From: Pseudomonas orientalis
Lineage (GTDB): Bacteria; Pseudomonadota; Gammaproteobacteria; Pseudomonadales; Pseudomonadaceae
Direction: 5' to 3'
Length of the DNA: 64,000 nt
NCBI RefSeq assembly: GCF_001439815.1
Contig: NZ_JYLM01000009.1
Coordinates: 1-64,000, forward strand
Shown here: positions 25,667 to 34,938 of the stretch, in pieces
Numbering within the stretch: the stretch's first letter is position 1
How the letters are laid out: every line of letters begins with the position of its first letter
Program-made: the position numbers and the translations under genes
The notes under the pieces: generated by a model
What the model was told of the DNA's origin: nothing
Seen by the model: only the letters and a program-made list of their open reading frames with translations
Databases searched by the model: none

Positions 25667-25803
25667 TGTAGGAGGGGGCTTGCCCAAATGTCAGTCAGTC
25701 AAGAGCAGATCCCCTGTGGGAGGGGGCTTGCCCCCGATAGCGGTGGGTCGACCAACATCAATATTTGCTGGGCCGACGTCTCGCGGGCAAGCCCCCTCCC
25801 ACA
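25667..25803. repeat. REP half-site plus REPIN (GTGGGAGGGG class)
   Basis: A single REP starts at 25667 and a full inverted pair spans 25715-25803. They fill the gap between the convergent GNAT and PCu(A)C genes. Confidence 0.85.
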
Positions 25804-25823
25804 TTTCTGACCGAGTTCGATCT

Positions 25824-26291
25824 TCAATGCATCTTGCTATGGTCCATCCCATCCAGACCACGCGCTGGCGCCTTCACTTCGATGGTCTGCTCGGCGCCCT
25901 TGGCGTCTTTCACTGTCAGGGTCAGCGGCACCTGGTCGCCTTCCTTGATTTGGCCGGTCAGGCCCATCAGCATCACGTGGTAGCCATTGGGGTCGAGCGT
26001 GACGGCTTTGCCTGCGGGCAGGGCCACCGAGTCCACCGGGCCCATGCGCATCACGTCGTCCTTCATGCTCATTTCATGGATCTGCACGTCTTTGGCCACC
26101 GGCGAAGCCACGCGCAGCAACTGGCTGTCGCTGTCGGCGGTGACGGTCATGAACGCGCCGCTGGAAGGCTGGCCCGGCACGGTGGCGCGTACCCAGGCGT
26201 CGCTCACTTGCACCTGGGCGCTGGCGTGGGCGGCAAGGCCGAGCAGGGTGAGGCCGAAGGTGAAACGCTTGAGGTGTTGAACGGCAGTCAT
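25824..26291 (-). CDS. PCu(A)C copper chaperone
   Basis: A 155-aa periplasmic protein with a signal peptide (cut after A-S-A near residue 26). The copper motif is present: H-x-M in VQIHEMSM, later M-R-M, then H-x-M in GYHVMLMG, matching the H(M)x10Mx21HxM pattern of PCu(A)C/DUF461. It carries Cu(I) to the CuA site of cytochrome oxidase. A further C-terminal MDHSKMH tail may also bind copper. The start at 26291 shares a base with the SCO gene's stop (TAATG) and has GGAGG seven bases upstream, so the two copper proteins are made together. Confidence 0.93.
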   Translation of the reverse strand: MTAVQHLKRFTFGLTLLGLAAHASAQVQVSDAWVRATVPGQPSSGAFMTVTADSDSQLLRVASPVAKDVQIHEMSMKDDVMRMGPVDSVALPAGKAVTLDPNGYHVMLMGLTGQIKEGDQVPLTLTVKDAKGAEQTIEVKAPARGLDGMDHSKMH

Positions 26292-26899
26292 TAGCAGACC
26301 TCCATGACGGTGAGCAGGTCTTCTGCGCACTCTTTAGCGGTAAGGGACGCCTGCAAGCCAAGGCGCAGGTTGCCACGGGTATCGAACACAAAGCTGGTGG
26401 CGGTGTGGGACAGGGTGTAGGTATCGCCGGCGGGGATCTTTTCATAAAAGATCCCGAACTCCTTGGCGGCCACGGCGATTTCTTCCGGGGTGCCGTAGAG
26501 GGCTTCGAAGCTGGGGTCGAAGGCCTTGACGTATTTGTCGAGGATCTCGGGGGTATCGCGCTCGGGATCCAGGGTGATGAACACCACCTGCATGATTTCA
26601 CCGTCGCGACCCATCAGCTTCTTTGCCTGGGCGGCGCGCGCCAGGGTGGTCGGGCAGACCGCCGGGCACTGGGTGAAGCCGAAGAACACCACGGGCATCA
26701 GGCCACGGTACGAGCTCAGGGTGACGGTTTCGCCGGCGGTGTTCTTGAGCTTGAAGGTGCGCCCCATGATCTTGTCACTGAGGTCCTTGCCGTACTTGAA
26801 ATTCAGCTTGGGGCTGTAGTCACAGCCGCCCAGCAGGCTGCCCAGGCCCAACAGGCCCATGCCGGTCAGCACTTTGCGGCGGGTGAATAACGTACTCAT
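26291..26899 (-). CDS. SCO1/SenC copper chaperone lipoprotein
   Basis: A 202-aa thioredoxin-fold protein that delivers copper to, or reduces, the CuA site of cytochrome c oxidase. It has a lipobox (SLLGGC, Cys 26). The copper pair C78-x3-C82 is in TQCPAVCP and the distal ligand His is in TYTLSHTATSF. Length is normal. The start at 26899 is chosen because family homology and the signal begin there; the frame is open to 27163 but those residues do not belong to the family. It is followed directly by the PCu(A)C gene (one-base overlap). Confidence 0.93.
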   Translation of the reverse strand: MSTLFTRRKVLTGMGLLGLGSLLGGCDYSPKLNFKYGKDLSDKIMGRTFKLKNTAGETVTLSSYRGLMPVVFFGFTQCPAVCPTTLARAAQAKKLMGRDGEIMQVVFITLDPERDTPEILDKYVKAFDPSFEALYGTPEEIAVAAKEFGIFYEKIPAGDTYTLSHTATSFVFDTRGNLRLGLQASLTAKECAEDLLTVMEVC

Positions 26900-27237
26900 C
26901 AACTGTGCATCCTGTGAACGCCTGATGGCTCTGGAGTTGCCCACCCGGCTTTGAAAAGGAGTAACGAGAAGGATGCAGAGTCTAGCAACCCCTGGGCCTG
27001 CGCGTAATCTGCGACGTTCTGCCACAGGGGCGCTGCGCTTCATCCTTTTGCACCTTCGATGCTGGGCCAGCAGCTCAATGGCATCGGTGGCCAGTTGTTC
27101 GGTGGACGGCGGCCAGCCGTCAATTTCCGACAAAGGGTTGGCTGACGCAGCCTCCAGCAACATCTCGAACTACTTTGCCTCCCGGTGTGCAGCGTCGTTA
27201 CGGTCCCAATCGTATTCTTGGTCGGCCTGGCCTGGGT
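26900..27237 (-). pseudogene. Intergenic gap holding a possible small gene relic
   Basis: This 338-base gap between the SCO gene and the toxin-like gene has no proper gene. On the minus strand, one frame from ~27236 to ~27040 looks like protein: NPGQADQEYDWDRNDAAHRE, then an in-frame TAG at 27172-27170, then LLEAASANPLSEIDGW and TEQLATDAIELLAQ. There is no start codon before it. The position directly after a toxin-like gene would suit an immunity or accessory gene that has been broken. The evidence is only the amphipathic, acidic character on both sides of the stop. The remaining part near 26900-27035 carries the SCO leader. Confidence 0.3.
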
Positions 27238-30200
27238 TTACACCACAGGATACGCGTGGTTATAAGCTTTTTTAGGTTGCCTGAGGAGGCTGTCCAACCA
27301 CCCTGAGTCAGTGGGGGATAAAAGCGTTGGGGCATTGGTGTTGATCTTCAGTCCCTTGGCTTGCCAATCATTCATGACGCGCTCAAGCTGATCGATGTAT
27401 TCGCTGGCAGGGCAGGCAATATCGCACCAGGGGTCAACAATCCAGGCATCGCGAAATGCCGGTTCTGAAAAATCGAGGGTCGCCGGTGGCCGCTCGACAG
27501 GGCCGCCGATCACGGTGAATGCATGGGCATCGCCGGCTGCCCATTCATACGCCCGACCGTCGCTCTGTGAAATGATCGCTTTGGATAACTGGCTCATTTC
27601 GCCGCAGTTTCCAGCGCCGGCTTTCAATATCAGGTTTGCGCGATCCAGCGCGTGCGGGTTGGTGGTATTGCGCATCCATTCGACTGTCGTGCCTGCTGCC
27701 CTGGCTCTGGCGATATCATTGGGTGAACGCACTATGTTACCTGACCCCAGCCCCGTGGCCTTGAGCCCACGTTTCACCGCCTCGTTGGCATTTTTTGCGA
27801 AAAACTCGTTTTGTTGTTCAGCCGTCAAGCCATTGAAATTACTTGGCTTTTTCAAAGGCCGAACCCGTGCCGGCTTGAGGGCGATATCGGGTTTTTCGAT
27901 GGCGTTACGACTTTGCAGCTGGTACACCACTTCACGCTTTTGCTCAGCCGTCATATCCGACACGCTGTTCTTCAGGTCCTGAATCTGGGCAGGCGAATAG
28001 CCGGATTTTTTCAGCGAATTCAGGGCCTGGTCCAATGTCGGCAACGCGACAAGGTCAGCGTCAAAAGGTACGGCGGCGATACCCTGGCGTTGGGTCAGTT
28101 CCTTGCGGTACTGCTTGATCAGCGCTGTGTCAAAATCACCCGGCTCACAATGAATGAAGTTGACTTTGCCTGTCTGTTCCGCGGTGATCAGTGCTTTATA
28201 GAACTCTCCAGTGTCCGCCTCGACGATCAGATATTTTTTACCGTTGGCGATGTTCGGGTTTGAAACCACGATGCCGCGAACTTCACGGGAATCATTGCAG
28301 ACGTCGCTGATTTTCCCCAGTTTGACGACGTAGCTTCGATTGAGAAGAAATTCGCTCTCGCTGGCGTCGTACATGCCGAAACGGGCGTTTTTACTGATAG
28401 TGCCCTCGACGAGTGTTCGGTACCTGATAAACGGCTTATCCGGCAGGGGTACCAGTTTGTTGCCCAATTCAGTGTCAACCACGCGGTTCAAGCGTTTTTC
28501 GAAAATGACCTCGCGGTCTGCGTTGAACAGGGACTTGCGCGGCGCCGGGAACAATCGTACATGCTCCAGTGACTGCAGCTCCTTGCTCGCTTCACCGCTG
28601 ACAGGTTCCAGGGCCTTGACGAAACACATGTCGTTGAGGCCGCGCCTGGACCTGCCTGAAAGTGAAACAGGCGCTGGACAAATGTCTTCGAAACGCTCGA
28701 GGGTCCCTGTGGGTTCGGTGGATTCCAGGTTGATCAGCCGCTCAGGCTTGTCGGTATCAAAGCGATAAACGCGTTCACCGTCCACCAGGTCGAAGCCTCG
28801 TGAGCGGGCTATCGAATAAGCGTCCGGCGACAGGGGTTGGTCGATAACCAACGCGCTGGCCCCATCGACGAACGTTTCCTGAGTGACGGGTAATGTCGGA
28901 CCAGCCACGGCATCCCTTGAAGCCCCACTGATGGCAGGTTGTAAACCGGGGCCGGCCAAAGGGCGTGCCGCTGCGCCTTCGGTCGCTACCGCAAAAGGGT
29001 CGTCGGGACGTTCCGCGGCATCGATTGAGAACAGCGCATTGAGCAGGCCGTCAAGGGCTTTGGCCGCACCGTCGCGGCGCTCTGCCTGTGTGTCTCCCGA
29101 GCTGGACTTTTCCTCCCCAAGGGTGCCTTCGGCAATCCCGGCAAGAATCGCCAGTGCCGCAACCGGCTCGGCAATGGGCGCCATTTTGGCCAGCAGGCCG
29201 GCGGCTACGGACACGTCGTTAAGCCAGATATCACGGGTGACTTCACTGTTGGATTTGATGGTGATGTCTGCATCGATATGCATGCGTCGGCTGGTGGCTC
29301 GCATGATGCTGTCGAATACATCGCCTTTGATCGGGAAGTTGCCCCGATCGATCACGGTCCCCTCCAGGTTGTCCCAGGCACCTGTGGCCAATCTCTGGAG
29401 TGCGGTGTCCACGCCTTCTTCCGGACGGTCCGTAGGGATCAGATTGGTCAGCGGAAACAGTGCGTGCTGGATTGTATCGAGTGTGCTTGCCGGTCTGTCC
29501 TGACGATCATCCAGGTTGAAATGGGAGGCCAGGGCCTTGCGTTTAGCCGGGTCCCTGGCTTGATCGGCCAGCCATTGGTCCATGCTCTCCAGCGAAGCGA
29601 ACGACACAAATGCGGGGGAATGGCCCGGAATGTAGAGGGTTTGCCGGCCATCGCGGCGACCCTTCAGATACAGATATTGGCCGTCGTCCAGGTCGGTGAA
29701 CCGCACGATGTCATTGGACGGCAGTCCGTTGATATCCAGCGCGTGCGCGCGCACCAGATCCTTGACGGGAGCCCGGGCCTGCAGCGCCTCGAAAGGCAGT
29801 GGTTGCTGCGGGTCCACAGGCACATTGGAGGCGGCCTTCATCACCCGTTCATAGTCGCTGCGGGTAAACCGCTCTTCGAGCGGGAGTCTGGCACGCTCCT
29901 CGGGCGTTAATTTTTCGTAGGCGTTGAGTTGTGTACGTGCCTGATAAACGAATTCGCCTTTGAGAGTGTCGCGATACTCGTCCGCATGCTCGTTCCAGAA
30001 GCCGTTGAGCTTGTCCGTGATGTGCTGCTGGAAGTCGGTTGTCCAGGCCTCATGCATGACCTTTGAGGGGGGCAGCGGGAATTCGTTATGCGCGCCGTAT
30101 CCGCCGGCTTTGCTCTTGCCAGGACCGTCTGTGTATAAACCGGCTTGTAAATCAAGGTTGCCGGGAACCCAGTCGTGCTCCGAAAAGTTATCCAGCAATG

Positions 30201-32436
30201 CGTCGGGTAAACGCAACGAGGAGGTTGGTTCCTCGCCGGTGTGCTCCCATCCCGTCTGGGTGTCGGCGGATTGGGATTGACTGAAGCGGTTCAGATAGAT
30301 CGTGTCTGCATCGACGACCTTGCCGGTCAGTTTGAGGATGAGGGCTTCGGCCCATTTTTTTGCTTCGTGGCGCACGTCCGGCAGGGCGCGATTGACCTTG
30401 AGCATAAGCCGTGCGAAATCGCTCTTGTCGGCTTTCGATTCGCTCAATGCAGTGTAGTGTTCCTGGGCGTGACGCTTGAGCTGTTCCAGCGCGGTCGGTG
30501 TCCTGGCGCTGGCCGGGCGGAGCGAGTCGCTGGGAGCAATCGGGTCGAAGGCGGCCTGATCACTGAGTTGTTCGGCGCGCTCAAGTGTTACAGCGCTTTC
30601 CAGGTGGCGCGTTTCGCCGTGGAAGTCGGCCACCACGCCCAGAGGGGTGATGATAAAACCATTTCCAGCAGCTATTTGCAGCGACTGATCAGGCGATGGC
30701 GCAATGACTTGCGCTACCTTCATGATCGGCCCGGCAACATCGCGCCAACCCGAATGGTCGTTCAGAGAAAAGACTTTCACCTCACGTTCACCTTTGGCCA
30801 GCAAGGTGCCGGTGGCGGGGTTCAACTCAAGCTCAGCCAGATAGAGGTTTTTTGAGGCCATCCACTGTTGGACTGCGGGCTGATCGAAGAGACTGCGATA
30901 GAGCTCCAGGCACGCCCCCAGCGTCGTTTGGTCGGGCACGCGCACCCACGCGGGTTCCTCGTCAGAAACCGTCTGGCGTAACGCTGTCGTGTAGGCCTCG
31001 ACCAGTTTTTTCTCTGGTGTATCGGTCTGGGTGGGAGGGGCGAGTGCGGGGCTGAGCGCGTGGATCGCGGCTTGTCGTTTTGCCTGGACAGCGCTGGAGC
31101 GCTCGTCGGTCGGAGCAGGGTCGGTGCGCAATGCGCTGAAGCCGCCACGTTGTAGCTCGGACGAATACTCGAGGGCGCCCAGCATCGTGTCGGGTGGGGC
31201 CGGTTCTGCATAGAAATTCAACACCGATGCCACATCTACCCACAACTCGGGGTAAGGGATTTTTTCAGCGGAACCTGCGGCCAGCGTTTTCACTTCATGC
31301 AGTATAGGATCGGCTACCGCTGACCAAGCGGGATCTTCGGTTGTAAAGCTGGTGTGTCTGCCGTTGGCAGTTGCAGTCAGGGTGCCCGATTGGGGGTCTA
31401 TGCGTATCGTCTTTATATCAATGCCCTGGGTCGTGGCAAACTGCACAAATGCTTCACTGGCCAGGGACCGTTTGTAGGCAGTCCACGCCACGCCAAACGT
31501 TGTGTCTGACGTTACGTATACCGGTGACTCAAAGCCTTCTCTCGCTAACCGGTATACGCTGGTCGCGCACGCATACGCCAAATCCCGGTCGCCACTTTCG
31601 AGTATTTGCGCAGCAGACAGATTGCGCTTCGATGCCGGTAGCGCCAAAGGCTCTGTGGAGAGGGTGACAGCCGCCGAATCCATAGCATCCTTCTGATTTT
31701 GCCTGACGCGCAGGTAAGCTTGTTCGTCGGGGTTGGAAGCTGGCTGAATATCCTCGTCAACGGATGGGAACCCTTGGCTATCGAGCAGTTCATCGATAGC
31801 GCTCAGCGTCTCGCTCAGGCCAGTGCTGACAGGCACGGCGTAAAAATCACCAATGACTTCCAACGACGCGCGGTTCGGGCCGGTAAATTCAAACGGGCCC
31901 GGCAATGTCGGCATCAGTGCGCGAGCAATGGCGCAAAGCGTTGCTGACACCTCCCTCCAGTTAGGATCCGCGTTGGTGAGTGTTGTGGGTACCCCGTTGC
32001 TGATACATTCCAGTCGGCCTTCTGAAGGAAACAGTTTGAAGTTTGCGGTATTGATATTTTTTTTTGGTGCATAGGAAGCGAGGGGTTCTTTTTTGAGCTC
32101 CTCGGTGAAGCGCGACAACACCTGCCCAAAGGTGGAGTAGGGCGGGATGTTCTCCAGGATTTTTGCGGGCGGTGCTTTCGTGGGGGCATTGGTCAACGCG
32201 ACAGCCCTGTCGGTGAGCGCCGCTGTGAACGATTTGCTCAGCAAGAAGTCGTCATCGGTCACCAACTCTTCAGCTTTTTTCTGTCCTTCAAGCGTAGCGA
32301 AGTTGATCGGCGTGTCGCGCTTCGAACGAGCATGGCGGACAGGCTCATTTGCCATAACCGAATTAACCGGTGAAGCGTCTTCCTGATAGGCCTGTTGGGA
32401 TGCAAAGCGAGATTCAAGAAGGGATACAGGACGCAT
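27238..32436 (-). CDS. Large toxin-like protein with N-terminal repeats and C-terminal Cys-His-Asp domain
   Basis: A 1732-aa protein of the dermonecrotic-toxin/DUF6543-like type found in Pseudomonas. Three tandem ~200-residue repeats start near 101, 311 and 503; each has a TxG start (STFGQ, TTFGV, TTLGA), a helix, and a strand ending in G-R/T-L (EGRLEC, SGTLTA, TGTLLA), then a DFYA/NFYA/DFHG segment. The middle (~700-1250) is helical and resembles toxin linker regions. A hydrophobic patch lies near 1090-1115. The C-terminal ~180 residues contain C1611 in AGNCGEMSQ, H1638 in DAHAFTVIG and D1668 in IVDPWCD, the order of papain-like or transglutaminase-like enzymes. There is no signal peptide, so export would need a dedicated system. 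The start has AAGG nine bases upstream. Single gene. Confidence 0.78.
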   Translation of the reverse strand: MRPVSLLESRFASQQAYQEDASPVNSVMANEPVRHARSKRDTPINFATLEGQKKAEELVTDDDFLLSKSFTAALTDRAVALTNAPTKAPPAKILENIPPYSTFGQVLSRFTEELKKEPLASYAPKKNINTANFKLFPSEGRLECISNGVPTTLTNADPNWREVSATLCAIARALMPTLPGPFEFTGPNRASLEVIGDFYAVPVSTGLSETLSAIDELLDSQGFPSVDEDIQPASNPDEQAYLRVRQNQKDAMDSAAVTLSTEPLALPASKRNLSAAQILESGDRDLAYACATSVYRLAREGFESPVYVTSDTTFGVAWTAYKRSLASEAFVQFATTQGIDIKTIRIDPQSGTLTATANGRHTSFTTEDPAWSAVADPILHEVKTLAAGSAEKIPYPELWVDVASVLNFYAEPAPPDTMLGALEYSSELQRGGFSALRTDPAPTDERSSAVQAKRQAAIHALSPALAPPTQTDTPEKKLVEAYTTALRQTVSDEEPAWVRVPDQTTLGACLELYRSLFDQPAVQQWMASKNLYLAELELNPATGTLLAKGEREVKVFSLNDHSGWRDVAGPIMKVAQVIAPSPDQSLQIAAGNGFIITPLGVVADFHGETRHLESAVTLERAEQLSDQAAFDPIAPSDSLRPASARTPTALEQLKRHAQEHYTALSESKADKSDFARLMLKVNRALPDVRHEAKKWAEALILKLTGKVVDADTIYLNRFSQSQSADTQTGWEHTGEEPTSSLRLPDALLDNFSEHDWVPGNLDLQAGLYTDGPGKSKAGGYGAHNEFPLPPSKVMHEAWTTDFQQHITDKLNGFWNEHADEYRDTLKGEFVYQARTQLNAYEKLTPEERARLPLEERFTRSDYERVMKAASNVPVDPQQPLPFEALQARAPVKDLVRAHALDINGLPSNDIVRFTDLDDGQYLYLKGRRDGRQTLYIPGHSPAFVSFASLESMDQWLADQARDPAKRKALASHFNLDDRQDRPASTLDTIQHALFPLTNLIPTDRPEEGVDTALQRLATGAWDNLEGTVIDRGNFPIKGDVFDSIMRATSRRMHIDADITIKSNSEVTRDIWLNDVSVAAGLLAKMAPIAEPVAALAILAGIAEGTLGEEKSSSGDTQAERRDGAAKALDGLLNALFSIDAAERPDDPFAVATEGAAARPLAGPGLQPAISGASRDAVAGPTLPVTQETFVDGASALVIDQPLSPDAYSIARSRGFDLVDGERVYRFDTDKPERLINLESTEPTGTLERFEDICPAPVSLSGRSRRGLNDMCFVKALEPVSGEASKELQSLEHVRLFPAPRKSLFNADREVIFEKRLNRVVDTELGNKLVPLPDKPFIRYRTLVEGTISKNARFGMYDASESEFLLNRSYVVKLGKISDVCNDSREVRGIVVSNPNIANGKKYLIVEADTGEFYKALITAEQTGKVNFIHCEPGDFDTALIKQYRKELTQRQGIAAVPFDADLVALPTLDQALNSLKKSGYSPAQIQDLKNSVSDMTAEQKREVVYQLQSRNAIEKPDIALKPARVRPLKKPSNFNGLTAEQQNEFFAKNANEAVKRGLKATGLGSGNIVRSPNDIARARAAGTTVEWMRNTTNPHALDRANLILKAGAGNCGEMSQLSKAIISQSDGRAYEWAAGDAHAFTVIGGPVERPPATLDFSEPAFRDAWIVDPWCDIACPASEYIDQLERVMNDWQAKGLKINTNAPTLLSPTDSGWLDSLLRQPKKAYNHAYPVV

Positions 32437-32625
32437 TCGAGAGCCTTGTGAGGAGTGGATCGTCCTGGGTGTGTGGCGGGTGCTGTTGAATGGTTCCTTG
32501 CTGCGCGGGCCTGAAACCTTGAGTGCCTCGATCAGAACGGCGCCCGAAAAATCCGGGCGCGGTAAGGTGTCAATTCACATTTGTCGCCGGTGCGGCTGCC
32601 GCCCGCACGCCTGCGACGATGGCGA

Positions 32626-33102
32626 TCATGCCGCCAATGGCTTGCTCGTCGTGGCTTTTTTATGGGCCGCCTTCATCGCTTCCATTTCGGCACCCAGCTC
32701 GTCAAGCGCGGCTTTACCCAGCAGCTTTTTCGCCTGGGGAAACATTTCGGTTTCTTCTTCTTCGATGTGGTGTTCCAGCAGCTCCTTTACCACTTTGACC
32801 CGACCGGAAAACTCGGTGGAGGCAGGGTCGGTCTGCTTCAGGTCGGGCAGCACTAGTGAATCCACGGTGCGGTGCTCTTCTTTGGCTTCGTGGTACATGA
32901 TCTCCTGTTCCTTGCCACCTGCTTTCCTGAAGGCAGGATAAAGAATTTCTTCTTCCAGCTTGGTGTGCAGGGTGATTTCCATCTCCAGCTTGGCCAGCAA
33001 GTCGGTGCGTTTTTTCACCCCGCGCTCGGTGGATTCACTCAGTTGGGTCAGCAGGGTCTTGACGCGTTCATGGTCGGCTTTGAGAAGGTCGATGGCATTC
33101 AT
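32626..33102 (-). CDS. Hemerythrin HHE domain protein
   Basis: A 158-aa four-helix-bundle protein. Metal ligands are in place: H11 in LKADHERV, His and Glu in LHTKLEEEILYPAF, a further His in YHEAKEEH, and HHIEEEE near 115, the di-iron pattern of hemerythrin-like proteins. The tail is Lys/Ala-rich. Such proteins handle oxygen, nitric oxide or iron stress. The start at 33102 is set by GAGG six bases upstream; an upstream open stretch to 33573 is not coding. The stress-type neighbours (PLDc_N protein, PfpI, DUF4142) fit. Confidence 0.92.
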   Translation of the reverse strand: MNAIDLLKADHERVKTLLTQLSESTERGVKKRTDLLAKLEMEITLHTKLEEEILYPAFRKAGGKEQEIMYHEAKEEHRTVDSLVLPDLKQTDPASTEFSGRVKVVKELLEHHIEEEETEMFPQAKKLLGKAALDELGAEMEAMKAAHKKATTSKPLAA

Positions 33103-33381
33103 GTGGAACCTCACGGGTAGTCGTCGGGCATGTCGAAACGCACGCCTCGTGAGTAAGCACATTGCATCATGCGTACCAACTGTTGCGCTTATTAAATAGT
33201 GTTTAAAATCAATCAGATGGAGATGGTCTTCCGGTTCGCTGTCGTGCAACTTGCATGATCGCGCCTTGCCGGGATTGCACAACGCACAACCGCCGCCGCT
33301 GTTGTTGCGTGCTGTTGAACAATCCGATGGAACCCCTGACGCATTTGCTTGACCTAACCCATAGACTTCAGGAGGTGAAGC

Positions 33382-33588
33382 ATGCAAATAGACTATATCT
33401 GGATCGTATTGGCGGTGGTTCTGCTGCTGTTGGAACTGTGGGCAATCAACATCGTATTGCGCAGCACCGGTGGCTGGGAGACCAAAGGGTTGTGGGTGGT
33501 GGTGCTGATCTTCGTGCCACTGCTGGGGCTGATCGCCTGGGCACTGTTCGGGCCCAAGCGTGAGATGGCGCAACAGCGCAAAAACTGA
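33382..33588 (+). CDS. PLDc_N domain small membrane protein
   Basis: A 68-aa protein with two TM helices (residues 6-27 and 37-55). The conserved pattern of the PLDc_N (phospholipase D-nuclease N-terminal) domain is seen in I-W-I-V-L-A...L-E-L-W-A-I and W-V-V-V-L-I-F-V-P-L-L-G. The ribosome site is excellent (AGGAGGT six bases upstream). Function unknown; such proteins are often stress induced. It converges on the PfpI gene across a bidirectional terminator. The 279-base gap upstream, divergent from hemerythrin, shows no other gene. Confidence 0.85.
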   Translation: MQIDYIWIVLAVVLLLLELWAINIVLRSTGGWETKGLWVVVLIFVPLLGLIAWALFGPKREMAQQRKN

Positions 33589-33599
33589 TGCATTCAGCT

Positions 33600-33632
33600 A
33601 AAAAACAGGCGCCCATGGGGCGCCTGTTTTTA
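33600..33632. terminator. Bidirectional Rho-independent terminator
   Basis: ACAGGCGCCC and GGGCGCCTGT form a perfect 10-bp stem with a three-base loop, flanked by A and T runs. It ends both the PLDc_N gene and the convergent PfpI gene. Confidence 0.9.
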
Positions 33633-33646
33633 TTGCAATGGACTGA

Positions 33647-34207
33647 TCAGCCTGCGACAGCCCGGGCAATCGCTTCATTGAACGCCGGCAGGTCGTCCGG
33701 CGTGCGTGAGGTGATCAAGGTCCAGCCATTGGCCTTGCATTCCTGCACCTGGGCATCGACCACGCTGGCGGCGCCGGCGTTTTCCAAGTCGATACGCACG
33801 CTTTTATACGCGGTCAGGGTCTTGCCTTTGACTACGCCCGCGTCGATCAGCGTCCAGGGTCCGTGGCAGATGGCCGCAATGGTCTTGCCGGCCTGGGCGA
33901 ACTCGTTGATCAGGCGCAGCGCGGCGCTATCCTGGCGCAGCGTGTCGGCATTCACGGTGCCGCCGGGAATGACCAGCGCATCGAAGTCGCCGCCGACTAC
34001 GTCCGACAGTTGCTCGTCGGATTCCACGGTCTGGTCCTTTTCCGTATCGCCCACGAATGTCTGGGTGATGCCGCCTTTGCTGGAGGCGTGCGTCACGGTC
34101 GCGCCGTAGCCACGCAGGGCCTCCAGAGGCTTGAGCAGCTCATCGCGCTCGATACCGGTGTTGGAAGTGATGATCAGGATTTTCTTACCGTTGAGTTGCG
34201 CACTCAT
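33647..34207 (-). CDS. DJ-1/PfpI family protein (type 1 glutamine amidotransferase-like)
   Basis: A 186-aa cytoplasmic protein. The nucleophile elbow is AAICHGPWTL with C114 and H115, and an upstream Glu lies in the N-terminal TSNTGIERDEL region, the DJ-1/PfpI pattern. Family members act as glyoxalases, deglycases or proteases in stress responses; the exact activity is not visible. The start has AGGAGA ten bases upstream. It shares direction with the DUF4142 gene 30 bases upstream. Confidence 0.9.
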   Translation of the reverse strand: MSAQLNGKKILIITSNTGIERDELLKPLEALRGYGATVTHASSKGGITQTFVGDTEKDQTVESDEQLSDVVGGDFDALVIPGGTVNADTLRQDSAALRLINEFAQAGKTIAAICHGPWTLIDAGVVKGKTLTAYKSVRIDLENAGAASVVDAQVQECKANGWTLITSRTPDDLPAFNEAIARAVAG

Positions 34208-34237
34208 AAGCGGATATCTCCTGTTTGGGTGAGTGGA

Positions 34238-34741
34238 TTACTTGGCGTATTTGCTTTGCAGCGCCTTGGCTTTTTCCAGATGAGCTTCAAGGGTCGGCAG
34301 GGTCTTGGTGGCGAAAGCTTTCAACTCGGCGTTGTCCGAGGACTGCGCTTCCTTCTTGAACAGTTCGACGGTTTTCTCGTGGGCGGCCACCTGGTTGTTG
34401 GCGTAGGCCTTGTCGAACGATTCGTCGCGCATTTCCAGGATGGCTTTCTTCGCCTTGTCGGTCAGGGCGGCGTCATCCGGTACTTCGATATCGAGTTTTT
34501 TCGCCAGCGCCATCAATTCCTGATTGGCCTTGGTATGGTCGGTGATCATGTGTTGCGCGAAGGTTTTCACGTCCGCCGAGCCGCTTTTTTCCAGCGCCAG
34601 TTTGCCGGCTTCCACTTCGGTGATACCGCCCTGGGCGGCATTCTCGACAAAGTCGTTGGAGGTTGCGGCCATTGCGGTGGAAATCGAGCCCGCAACCAGC
34701 GCGAATGTCAGGCCCATTTGTTTCATCAGTCGAGTCGTCAT
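34238..34741 (-). CDS. DUF4142 exported ferritin-like protein
   Basis: A 167-aa protein with a signal peptide (cut after A-M-A near residue 25). The mature part is a DUF4142 helical bundle: NDFVENAAQGGITEVEAGKL, QHMITDHTKANQELMALA and a C-terminal THL-like helix ending in KALQSKYAK. The family has a ferritin-like fold and is often periplasmic; function unknown, mostly stress linked. The start at 34741 is set by AAGGAGAG six bases upstream. It is probably transcribed with the PfpI gene. Confidence 0.9.
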   Translation of the reverse strand: MTTRLMKQMGLTFALVAGSISTAMAATSNDFVENAAQGGITEVEAGKLALEKSGSADVKTFAQHMITDHTKANQELMALAKKLDIEVPDDAALTDKAKKAILEMRDESFDKAYANNQVAAHEKTVELFKKEAQSSDNAELKAFATKTLPTLEAHLEKAKALQSKYAK

Positions 34742-34860
34742 GGTGTCTCTCCTTGGAAATGGCGTGATGCCGTTACGTGACTGTTGAACCGATGCCCGGG
34801 CAAAAGGTTTAAATTTTTTTTGCGCGCATTGACCGAACGGCAAGGCGTGGCAATTTCCTT

Positions 34861-34888
34861 GAACTAATCCAAATTCCCAGGGCTCTGC
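34861..34888 (+). promoter_or_regulatory. AlgU(RpoE)-like promoter
   Basis: GAACTA, 17 bases, then TCTGC fits the AlgU/sigma-22 consensus (GAACTT-N16/17-TCTGA) with two mismatches. It lies about 50 bases before the small charged protein gene at 34939 and would drive the three-gene run that follows. Confidence 0.4.
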
Positions 34889-34938
34889 TGCATAGGGTCG
34901 CCACTGTGGGTGACCCGTCATTACCAGGAGATTGCACT

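Noticed and set aside
32569..32628. 19-codon ORF overlapping the hemerythrin stop (ATGA)
   Set aside because: Low-complexity Ala-rich peptide ending in a terminator region; no support as a gene.
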